NCBI GenBank assembly: GCA_016713875.1
Contig: JADJOI010000003.1
Span: 2,170,001 to 2,234,000 of the forward strand
DNA length: 64,000 bases
Origin: Flavobacteriales bacterium
GTDB taxonomy: Bacteria > Bacteroidota > Bacteroidia > Flavobacteriales_F > PHOS-HE28
Reading direction: 5' to 3'
Shown: piece after piece, positions 45,353-52,675 of the stretch
How positions within the stretch are numbered: position 1 is the first letter of the stretch
Layout of the letters: the number at the start of each line of letters is the position of its first letter
Program-made: the position numbers and the translations under genes
Notes under the pieces: generated by a model
What the model was told of the DNA's origin: nothing
Seen by the model: only the letters and a program-made list of their open reading frames with translations
Databases searched by the model: none

Positions 45353-46933
45353 ATGAGATCACTTCTTCGCTCCCTCTCCCTCCTCACAGCCCTGGCGTTG
45401 GGTGGCGGGACCTTCGCCCAGCTCCAATACTGGGCCTACGTCTACGGCCAGGTTTCGGGCTGCACCCCCGGGCAGGTCATCACCGTGACCACGTCGTTCC
45501 AGACGGTGACCGCTACGGTGGATGCCAATTGCTACTACTGGGCAAGCGTGTACACCGCATCGAACCCGGACATCCTCACCGCTTCGACGATGTGCCAGGG
45601 CGCGGTCCAGACCGTGACCGACTCGGTCGTGTTCAACGGCATCCTGGATTCGGCGCTGGTGAACATCAACTTCAACTGCGGCGGCGGCGGAACCCCCGAC
45701 TGCCTGGGGATCCCGGGTGGACCGAACGTGCCCGGATCGCCCTGCGACGATGGCGACCCCAACACCTTCGGGGACGTGTGGGACGCCAACTGTGGCTGCT
45801 CTGGCCAGGGCGGCGGATTGGTGGACTGCTTGGGCGTGCCGAACGGACCGGACATGCCGGGTACGGCCTGTGATGACAACGACCCGCTCACGCCTTACAG
45901 CTACTGGGCCTGGAACTGCGTGTGCGTGGCCGACACCACCAACGGGTTCCTCTACGACTGCATGGGCGTCTTGAACGGCCCCGCCATGCCGGGTACGCCG
46001 TGCGACGATGGCGACCCCAACACCATGGGCGATATGTGGGATGCCAACTGCGGCTGCTCCGGTCAGGGCGGCGGCTTTGTGGATTGCCTGGGTGTGCCCA
46101 ATGGTCCGGACATGCCGGGTACGGCCTGTGATGACAACGACCCGATGACCTCTTACAGCTTCTGGACCTGGAACTGCGTGTGCGTGGCCGACACCACCAA
46201 CGGGTTCCTCTACGACTGCATGGGCGTCTTGAACGGCCCCGCCATGCCGGGCACGCCCTGCGACGATGGAGACCCCAACACATCCAACGACACCTGGGAC
46301 GGCAGCTGCACCTGCGTGGGCTCCGGCAGCCTGCCCTGCGAGGCCGACTTCATCGTCACCCAGGCCTACGACAGCCTGCAAGGTCCCATCCCGGGCACCA
46401 TCTGGGTCTTCTTCCTGAACAACGGCGGCATGGGCTTCACCTACTCCTGGGACTTCGGTGACGGCACCACCAGCAACGTGCCCTTCCCCACCCATACCTA
46501 CACCGGCAACGGGCCTTACCTGCTCTGCCTCACCGTGTCGGGCTTCGGCTGCACGGACACCTTCTGCGACAGCGTGGGCGTGGACGCCAACGGCATCATC
46601 CTGCCCATGGGCGCCCAGAGCCAGGGCTTCACCATCAACGTGATGGGTGCCACTACCGCCATCGATGAGGTGGAGGCCATCAACGAGCTCGTCGTCGCCC
46701 CCAACCCGGTGAACGATGTGCTGACGGTCTCCCTGAACAGCATCCGCTCCGGTGCGCTCATCTTGGAGGTGCTGGATGTCACCGGCAAGCTGATCCACCA
46801 GCAGCGCGCCAACCTCGCCGCCGGGGCCAACACCCTGCGCCTGGACCTCGCTCATCTGGAGGCCGGACCTTACCTGCTGCGCCTCAACACCGAGGGCACC
46901 ATCCGCACCGAACGTTTCGTGCGCGGCCACTGA
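45353..46933 (+). CDS. Cys-repeat T9SS surface protein (second)
   Basis: This 526-residue paralogue of the gene at 42413 has a signal peptide (LSLLTALALGGGTFAQ), an N-terminal beta domain, five DCxGxxNGPxxPGTxCDDxDP repeats, one PKD-like domain that is nearly identical to that of its neighbour (residues about 320-410, FTYSWDFGDGTTS...CDSVGVDANGIILPMG) and the same sorting tail. Repeats 2-3 and 4-5 form a 258-base tandem duplication (for example 45821 and 46079). The near-identity of the C-terminal 600 bases in the two genes points to recent duplication or gene conversion. Function unknown. Confidence 0.85.
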   Translation: MRSLLRSLSLLTALALGGGTFAQLQYWAYVYGQVSGCTPGQVITVTTSFQTVTATVDANCYYWASVYTASNPDILTASTMCQGAVQTVTDSVVFNGILDSALVNINFNCGGGGTPDCLGIPGGPNVPGSPCDDGDPNTFGDVWDANCGCSGQGGGLVDCLGVPNGPDMPGTACDDNDPLTPYSYWAWNCVCVADTTNGFLYDCMGVLNGPAMPGTPCDDGDPNTMGDMWDANCGCSGQGGGFVDCLGVPNGPDMPGTACDDNDPMTSYSFWTWNCVCVADTTNGFLYDCMGVLNGPAMPGTPCDDGDPNTSNDTWDGSCTCVGSGSLPCEADFIVTQAYDSLQGPIPGTIWVFFLNNGGMGFTYSWDFGDGTTSNVPFPTHTYTGNGPYLLCLTVSGFGCTDTFCDSVGVDANGIILPMGAQSQGFTINVMGATTAIDEVEAINELVVAPNPVNDVLTVSLNSIRSGALILEVLDVTGKLIHQQRANLAAGANTLRLDLAHLEAGPYLLRLNTEGTIRTERFVRGH

Positions 46934-46951
46934 TCCGATCGACCGACCTGC

Positions 46952-46985
46952 GCAAGGACCCGCCTGACCTCAGGCGGGTCCTTGC
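46952..46985 (+). terminator. Hairpin terminator after second Cys-repeat gene
   Basis: GCAAGGACCCGCCTGA and TCAGGCGGGTCCTTGC are perfect 16-bp arms separated by two bases, 19 bases after the stop. The arm sequence resembles the palindrome at 45228-45257. Confidence 0.7.
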
Positions 46986-47054
46986 CTTGTGGGGCCGGCC
47001 GATCCCCTACCTTCCTGCTGAACGGACCCAACCCCCACCCCCTCCGCTGCGTGT

Positions 47055-48206
47055 ATGGGGATGAACAGACCTGTCATGCGACTAGCCCACCGACCGTCCT
47101 GCCTGCTGAACAAGGCCATGGTCATCCTTCTGGCCTTTCTGTTGACTACGCCCCTGGCCGTGGCGCAGAACCCGGTGGTCGTGCAGGTGACCGGTCAGGT
47201 GGTGCCGTGCACCCCGCAGATCACCACGGTATCAATCGGTTCGATCACCGGAGCGACACCTCCGGTGAACCAGATCGTACCGACGGATACCTCCTGCTCG
47301 TTCAGCGCATTCTTCACCATGGACAGCCTGGTGGGCCAATTCCTCGTGTACGTGAACTGCGGTGGCGGGACCGGTGATTCGGATACGGTATCGTACGCCG
47401 GGAACTTCCTCGATACGGTCACCGTGAGCGTGGTGCTCACCTGCCCGGGCGTGGTGGACTGTGAGAATGTACTGAACGGTCCTGCCCTTCCCGGCACACC
47501 GTGCGACGACAACAACCCCATTACCGTGAACGATACCTGGAACGCGAACTGCGACTGCGTGGGCTCCGTCCCGGGTGCCTGCGATGCGGGCTTCTGGCCC
47601 ATCCAGGCCTATTTCATCGATTCGCTCACCGGAGACCCCGTGCCGCTGTTCAACGAGGTGTGGTTGATCGATCAGAGCACCAGTTCGGTCGGGGCGGTGG
47701 CCTATGCCTGGGACTTCGGTGACGGCACCACGAGCACGGACGCCCAGCCGACGCACGTGTACGGTGGCCCGGGGCCCTACGTCATCTGTCTGGCCATCAC
47801 CGACACAACGGGCTGCGCCGATCAATACTGCGACAGCGTGACGGTGGACGCCGACGGCCTGTTGAACGGGTTGGTCGGCGGAGACGGCGCGCGGAACGGG
47901 TTCACGATCCGGGTGGTGGACCCGCTCACAGTGGCCATCCCCGGACCGGTGGAGCCGACGGAGGTACGGCTGTGGCCGGTGCCGGGCACCGATCGGCAGC
48001 AGCTGAGCTTCATCTGTCCCACATCCGGTCCTGCCCAGCTCGATCTGATCGCCATGGACGGACGGATGCTGCTGACGACGGCGATCACGCTCACCCGTGG
48101 ACACGGCACGCTGGACGTCCCGCTGACCGCGCTTCCCTCGGGCCCTTTCCTGATCCGGCTCACCACCGCGGAGTGGGCCCTGCACCGCCACAGCATGAAG
48201 CAATGA
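47055..48206 (+). CDS. PKD-domain secreted protein with one Cys repeat
   Basis: This 383-residue third member of the cluster has a signal peptide (AMVILLAFLLTTPLAVAQ), an N-terminal beta domain with TGQVVPCTPQITTVSIGS, one Cys repeat (VDCENVLNGPALPGTPCDDNNP), a PKD-like domain (VAYAWDFGDGTTSTDAQPTHVYGG) and a divergent C-terminal tail (VRLWPVPGTDRQQLSF...LPSGPFLIRL) that fits a type IX sorting domain. The start is uncertain (47055, 47061 or 47076 all precede the signal peptide). It is less repetitive than its two upstream neighbours and could be the ancestral form. Confidence 0.75.
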   Translation: MGMNRPVMRLAHRPSCLLNKAMVILLAFLLTTPLAVAQNPVVVQVTGQVVPCTPQITTVSIGSITGATPPVNQIVPTDTSCSFSAFFTMDSLVGQFLVYVNCGGGTGDSDTVSYAGNFLDTVTVSVVLTCPGVVDCENVLNGPALPGTPCDDNNPITVNDTWNANCDCVGSVPGACDAGFWPIQAYFIDSLTGDPVPLFNEVWLIDQSTSSVGAVAYAWDFGDGTTSTDAQPTHVYGGPGPYVICLAITDTTGCADQYCDSVTVDADGLLNGLVGGDGARNGFTIRVVDPLTVAIPGPVEPTEVRLWPVPGTDRQQLSFICPTSGPAQLDLIAMDGRMLLTTAITLTRGHGTLDVPLTALPSGPFLIRLTTAEWALHRHSMKQ

Positions 48207-48267
48207 CCTGAGGAACGCCGGCGACCGGATAGGCCTTGCATAGTAGGCGCCCGGTGCCACATCCCGC

Positions 48268-48831
48268 ATGGTGAGCGAGCAGCTGATAGCACGATGCCTC
48301 CGCGAGGAGCCCAAGGCTCAGTACGAGCTGTACAGGGTGTTATACCCCCTGCTCATGGGCATATGCACCCGCTACGAGCGCAACCGGCAGGACGCGGTGG
48401 CGCGGATGAACCAAGGCTTCCTGAAGATCCTCACCCACCTGGCCGACCGGCGTCCGGAGGTCCCCTTCGAGCTCTGGTCGCGCCGCATCATGATCAACAC
48501 CGTGATCGACGACCACCGCCGCCAGAAACAACGCAAGGCCCACGAGACGCTCGAGGCGCCGCCCGAGCGCGTGGACCTCGCCGAAGTGAACAGCTACCTG
48601 GGCCACATGGAGGTGCAGGAGCTCGAGCGCATGCTGGAGCGCGTGCCCGCCATGTCGCGGCAGGTGTTCAACCTGTTCGCGATCGACGGCTTCCCGCATG
48701 CGGAGATCGCCGGCATGCTCGGGATCAGTGAAGGCACCAGCAAGTGGCATGTATCCAACGCACGGAGCATCCTGCAACAGGCCCTGGCCCGGGCGGTGGC
48801 GGTGGACCGTGCACGAACCCCTTCCCGATGA
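48268..48831 (+). CDS. ECF-family RNA polymerase sigma factor
   Basis: This 187-residue sigma-70 family protein has region 2 (about 8-75: AQYELYRVLYPLLMGICTRY, GFLKILTHL, FELWSRRIMINTVIDDHRR) and region 4 (about 112-170: LERMLERVPAMSRQVFNLFAIDGFPHAEIAGMLGISEGTSKWHVSNAR). It resembles the Bacteroidota ECF sigma factors that control outer-membrane genes. The following gene (membrane protein with a beta-barrel-like end) overlaps it in an ATGA (48828-48831), so the partner is probably its regulator or target. No promoter element of the local -7 type is obvious upstream. Confidence 0.88.
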   Translation: MVSEQLIARCLREEPKAQYELYRVLYPLLMGICTRYERNRQDAVARMNQGFLKILTHLADRRPEVPFELWSRRIMINTVIDDHRRQKQRKAHETLEAPPERVDLAEVNSYLGHMEVQELERMLERVPAMSRQVFNLFAIDGFPHAEIAGMLGISEGTSKWHVSNARSILQQALARAVAVDRARTPSR

Positions 48832-50534
48832 GCGAGCAAGAACGATTCGACGACCTGGTGCGCCGCAAGTTGGAGGAGCGCACCTTTCCCTTCGCGGAAG
48901 CGGACTGGCAGGGGGCGGAACGCCTGATCCAGGCTGAGCGTACGCGCCGCCGCCGCCGGCGGTTCTGGCCCTTCGCCGCCGCGCTGCTCATCGGTGGTGC
49001 AGGCATCGCATACCTCAACTTCACCGCGGAGGAGCGCACCCAAGACCGCTCCACGAGCGCTGTTCCGATGGACACGACCGGAGCGCACGCGCCGCTGACC
49101 TCCACGCCATCGGTCGACGACGTCACCGCTCCGGCACCCGATGCCGCCACCGAAGCCACGACCGCCACCGAGGTTTCCAGCACCAGCACCCCGGCAACGA
49201 CCACCACGCCAACACCCGTCGCCAGCACGCCGTCCGCCGCTCCGACCCCGGCAACCGCAGCGGTGATCGGAACCCCGACGCCCTCCCTGGCGCAAGGCGG
49301 ATCCGAGCGCCGGACCCCGGAACCGGTCGGGCGGCACGAAGCCCCGGAGGCACCCAGGACCGCTGTCACGCAGCCTGGACGCAACGGTGAGGAAGTGGCG
49401 CGGAACGATGCGCAGTCGACCATGGACCAAGAGGAAAGCGCCACACCGCGACCCACGTCCGAAGCGGCCCGTTCCACCCACGAAGGACAGCCGGAAAGCT
49501 CGGCCGGTGCGCCGGCGATCCCGCCGGCAGGGACACAGGTCGCTGCGGTGCCGGCCGCACCGACGATGCCGACGACCTCCGCGGCACCACCGCCTGACGT
49601 GCAGCCCGTGGTGGACAGCGGAACGCAGGCGATCGGCGAGCCAGGTCGGACCCTTGAGCCCACGGATCCAGCCGACAGCACCGGGACCCCGCTCGCGGAA
49701 GCCGTGGGGGCGGACAGCACCCTCGCGGCGAGCGGGGATACGGCCACCGTGCCGCTGCCGCTCGTGAAGCCGGCCTCGCCCTGGGAACTGAGCACATTGG
49801 GCGGCCTGCTCTGGGGCGGAGGCCGGTACAGCGGAGCGCCGCGTGACCTATGGGACGCGGAGGTGAGCAACGGCCTGGGATGGAGCGCCGGCGCCGAGGT
49901 GATGCACATGGGCCGCAACGTGGGCATCGGCACGGGAGTGCATTACAGCTCCTACGCCGAACGCCTGCTGGCGCCCGAACAGAGCCTCACCGAACTGGAC
50001 GTGGAGCGCTTCTACTTCCTCACGCCGGTGGACACCACAGTGACGCTGAGCACGGATACCTTCTCGATCAACGGCCAGCTCTTCCACACCATCATCAGCG
50101 TGGACACCACGATCAACGTGCTTGGTGTGGGCTACGACACCACGACGACCGTCACCGTGCTGCGTGCTGCGCGCGAGCAGGTGAACCGCGTGAGCTATTT
50201 GGAGGTGCCGCTGCTGCTGGACGCGCACCTCACGCAAGGGCGCTGGATGTTCGGGCTGCGCGGGGGCCCCACGCTGGGTGTGCTGACCGGGCGAAGAGGT
50301 GCGCTGCCCGACCCGTCGCAGGACGGGTACATGGACCTCAACGACGTGCAGTTCCGCAGCCTTGTGTTCGGCTACACGGCCCGCGCCTATATCCGCTACC
50401 GGTGGAACAGCGCGTGGTCGGTGGGGCTGGAACCGGCGCTGCGCGGGCAGTTCGGGAACAGCCTGGACGGTGAGCTGAAGCGCAGGACGATGGCCTTCGG
50501 CGCCCTGCTGAGCCTCACCTACCGGCTGCGCTGA
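48828..50534 (+). CDS. Membrane protein coupled to ECF sigma: cytoplasmic N-terminus, helix, T/P/A-rich linker and beta-barrel-like C-terminus
   Basis: This 568-residue protein has four parts. Residues 1-45 are an anti-sigma-like cytoplasmic segment (SEQERFDDLVRRKLEERTFPFAEADWQGAERLI). One membrane helix follows (FWPFAAALLIGGAGIAYLNF). Next comes about 250 residues of low-complexity Thr/Pro/Ala/Glu linker. The last part (about 345-568) reads like an outer-membrane beta-barrel (GIGTGVHYSSYAERLLAPEQS, MFGLRGGPTLGVL, YTARAYIRYRWNSAWSVGLEPALRGQFG), ending in an aromatic/Arg strand (SLTYRLR). A single chain touching both membranes would be unusual, but this arrangement is familiar beside Bacteroidota ECF factors. 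Coupled to the sigma gene by ATGA. Confidence 0.7.
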   Translation: MSEQERFDDLVRRKLEERTFPFAEADWQGAERLIQAERTRRRRRRFWPFAAALLIGGAGIAYLNFTAEERTQDRSTSAVPMDTTGAHAPLTSTPSVDDVTAPAPDAATEATTATEVSSTSTPATTTTPTPVASTPSAAPTPATAAVIGTPTPSLAQGGSERRTPEPVGRHEAPEAPRTAVTQPGRNGEEVARNDAQSTMDQEESATPRPTSEAARSTHEGQPESSAGAPAIPPAGTQVAAVPAAPTMPTTSAAPPPDVQPVVDSGTQAIGEPGRTLEPTDPADSTGTPLAEAVGADSTLAASGDTATVPLPLVKPASPWELSTLGGLLWGGGRYSGAPRDLWDAEVSNGLGWSAGAEVMHMGRNVGIGTGVHYSSYAERLLAPEQSLTELDVERFYFLTPVDTTVTLSTDTFSINGQLFHTIISVDTTINVLGVGYDTTTTVTVLRAAREQVNRVSYLEVPLLLDAHLTQGRWMFGLRGGPTLGVLTGRRGALPDPSQDGYMDLNDVQFRSLVFGYTARAYIRYRWNSAWSVGLEPALRGQFGNSLDGELKRRTMAFGALLSLTYRLR

Positions 50535-50537
50535 CGC

Positions 50538-51731
50538 TCATCGCGCGAGCAGCACCCGGGTGACCGGGAGCTCCGATGCACCGATCGCCCGCAGCAGATA
50601 GGGCCCCGGTGCCAGGTCCGACAGATCGAGGTACAGCCCTTCACCACTGCGGTCGGCGGAAAGGTGGAAGCTGCGCCCGGTCGCATCGGTCAGCAGCACT
50701 TCCCGCACCGATCGGGGCACGGGACCTGTCCATACGTGACCTGTGCTGGGCATGGGCCACGCGTTCCATGATCCGACGGGTGCGGGACCTTCGATGCCCA
50801 CGGGCTGGCAGTGCGGATCGGTGCACCAGGTCACATCCGGGCCCACCACCCCGAGCTGCAGATCCAGGAAAGGCGGTGTGCCCGTGGTCGCGGATCGATC
50901 GCACACATCCACGCTGTCGGTGATCACGCCCAGGTTGATCGTGGAGTCGGTGATGCAGACGGCCCCGGCTCCACGCAACAGCCCTTGGATGCGCAGGTCG
51001 CCTGCGATGGAGAGGTAGGCACTGTCGGATGCGAGCCACAGATCGCCGTCCAGCCACACGTCCCCTTCCACCAGGATGAGCCCGCTGTCGATGAGCAGCG
51101 ACTGGATGCGCAGGTCGCCCACGACGGCGATGTCCCCTTGGTTCGTGCTGGTGTACGGCGTGCGGTAGATGCCGCTCCAGGTGATGACGCTGTCGTTCCT
51201 GAAGCGTGCGGCGAACAGCCCCGACCCGACCACCGAACCCCGATTGTTCACGAGCCCCGGTCCGGCGAGCCAGCCTGTGGCCACGGACCCCGTTGGGGTG
51301 TTCTCCCATTGGACATCCGAGCGGATCGAATCGGCGGTGATGGCGCCGACATTGGCGAATCCATCCCGTTGAACGCCGAGCCGGATGGCGGCCAGGGTGC
51401 CGAAGTTCACCGCGTCGGGCTGCAGGAGGCCGGGCCTCAGCTCCAGGGCCTGCAGGGTGATCTCGCCGAAGTTGTAGAAGATCCCCCCGAGCAGCAGGGA
51501 GGTCCCGAACAATTGACCATCGCCCTGCACGTACAGGTCGCCGTCGGCCAGGGTGTCGGGCACCGTGATGTTCACGGTGTGGGCCACGGTGACACTGACG
51601 ACACCCGAAGGGACACAGGCGCAATCCCAGGTGGCCGGGTCGTTCCAATCACCGTCGGCGACGGACGTGATGGGCTGAGCGGCCAGCGGAGCTGCCACGG
51701 GCAACATCAAGGCGAGGAGGATCGGGCGCAT
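50538..51731 (-). CDS. Secreted G8-like / T9SS protein (family member 2)
   Basis: This 397-residue protein has a signal peptide (MRPILLALMLPVAAPLAAQ) and then ITSVADGDWNDPATWDCACVP, the same G8-like opening as the proteins at 41092 and 51766. Short beta-strand repeats follow (GDLYVQGDGQLFGTSLLLGG, GDIAVVGDLRIQSLLIDSGL). Near the C-terminus are the conserved CITDSTINLGVITDSVDVCD and LDLQLGVVGPDVTWCTDPHC phrases, with analogues in the two relatives. A sorting-type tail ends it (LSDLAPGPYLLRAIG). TACTTTCG (51735-51742, minus) precedes the start. It is convergent with the sigma-coupled membrane gene, four bases apart. Function unknown. Confidence 0.8.
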   Translation of the reverse strand: MRPILLALMLPVAAPLAAQPITSVADGDWNDPATWDCACVPSGVVSVTVAHTVNITVPDTLADGDLYVQGDGQLFGTSLLLGGIFYNFGEITLQALELRPGLLQPDAVNFGTLAAIRLGVQRDGFANVGAITADSIRSDVQWENTPTGSVATGWLAGPGLVNNRGSVVGSGLFAARFRNDSVITWSGIYRTPYTSTNQGDIAVVGDLRIQSLLIDSGLILVEGDVWLDGDLWLASDSAYLSIAGDLRIQGLLRGAGAVCITDSTINLGVITDSVDVCDRSATTGTPPFLDLQLGVVGPDVTWCTDPHCQPVGIEGPAPVGSWNAWPMPSTGHVWTGPVPRSVREVLLTDATGRSFHLSADRSGEGLYLDLSDLAPGPYLLRAIGASELPVTRVLLAR

Positions 51732-51734
51732 GCC

Positions 51735-51742
51735 CGAAAGTA
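51735..51742 (-). promoter_or_regulatory. Predicted -7 element of G8-like gene 2
   Basis: On the minus strand TACTTTCG lies three bases before the ATG at 51731, in line with the TAnnTTYG pattern. Confidence 0.45.
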
Positions 51743-51765
51743 GCGCTGCCCGCCCTTCCGCTGGT

Positions 51766-52623
51766 TCAGCGCAACAGAACGAACGCGGCCGAGCGCCGAT
51801 ACTTATCCGTCCTCAGGACCGCACGGTACGATCCGTCCGCCAGCCCATGCAGCGGAACACGGACAAGGTCGCTCGCAAGCGGGAGCGGAGGCATCACCCG
51901 ACGTCCCCGTGCATCGAACAGCTCCAGGACCGCGCCGGCCTCCCCACCGAGCACGGTGAGCACATCACCGGCGACGACCGTCCGCAGCCCGGCGCCACCG
52001 CCGGACCCATTGATCCCCGTTGTGCACGGTCCCAGATCACAGAAGGTCACGGTGGGCGCCACTGTACCGGTGTTGCTATCGATGAAGGGCGGCTGTTGGG
52101 CCGTGTTGCTCTGATCGCACAGATCAAGCGTACCGCTGATGCTGCCCGTATTGACCACGCTGTCCGTCACACAAACAAAGCCGGAGCCCTGCATCTGGAA
52201 GTGGTTCGTGAGGTCTCCCTCCACCTGGATCAACGCACCAGTTCCGTTGATGATGGTGCCGTCGCTGACCAGCTCACCGATGAACTCCGCGAAGTTGTTG
52301 TTGGTGAACTGACCGATCATGAGCACCGTTCCGATCATCAGGATGTGACCGTCGTTCAGGAGGTCCGTGGCGATGGTCACTGCCTCCGGAAAGCTCATGG
52401 TGATCTCCGCACCCGCGATCACGATCACCTGCGGATGCATGAGCTGGATCGGACCAAGGATCTCCACCGAATGCGCCACCACCACCGTCTGGCCGGGCCC
52501 GGGGACACAAGCACAGTCCCAGGTGCTGGGTAAGTTCCAAGGGCCGTTCGTTACGGATTGAACGACCTGCGACGTGGCCATCAGGGAGGTGAGCAGGGCG
52601 GAAAGGAGTACGGGTGTCCGCAT
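51766..52623 (-). CDS. Secreted G8-like / T9SS protein (family member 3)
   Basis: This 285-residue protein, numbered from the ATG at 52623, has a signal peptide (PVLLSALLTSLMATSQ), then VQSVTNGPWNLPSTWDCACVPGPGQTVVV, the common opening of the trio. A shortened strand-repeat region follows, then the shared CVTDSVVNTGSISGTLDLCD and SNTGTVAPTVTFCDLGPC phrases, and a tail (LFDARGRRVMPP...GLADGSYRAVL). It lies directly upstream of the member at 50538-51731 on the same strand, 34 bases apart, so the two are tandem copies. The cysteines in CACVP and the late LDLCD/FCDLGPC pairs are kept in all three. Function unknown. Confidence 0.8.
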   Translation of the reverse strand: MRTPVLLSALLTSLMATSQVVQSVTNGPWNLPSTWDCACVPGPGQTVVVAHSVEILGPIQLMHPQVIVIAGAEITMSFPEAVTIATDLLNDGHILMIGTVLMIGQFTNNNFAEFIGELVSDGTIINGTGALIQVEGDLTNHFQMQGSGFVCVTDSVVNTGSISGTLDLCDQSNTAQQPPFIDSNTGTVAPTVTFCDLGPCTTGINGSGGGAGLRTVVAGDVLTVLGGEAGAVLELFDARGRRVMPPLPLASDLVRVPLHGLADGSYRAVLRTDKYRRSAAFVLLR

Positions 52624-52675
52624 GTCGTTGGGTGGGTTGCGCAGGAAGGACGTGCACGACCGGCCGGCCGTTGCT

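Noticed and set aside
42413..46933. Cys repeats as dockerin or EF-hand domains
   Set aside because: CDDGDP resembles a calcium loop, but the spacing and the WxxxCxC ending do not fit dockerin or EF-hand patterns; calcium binding is left as a guess.
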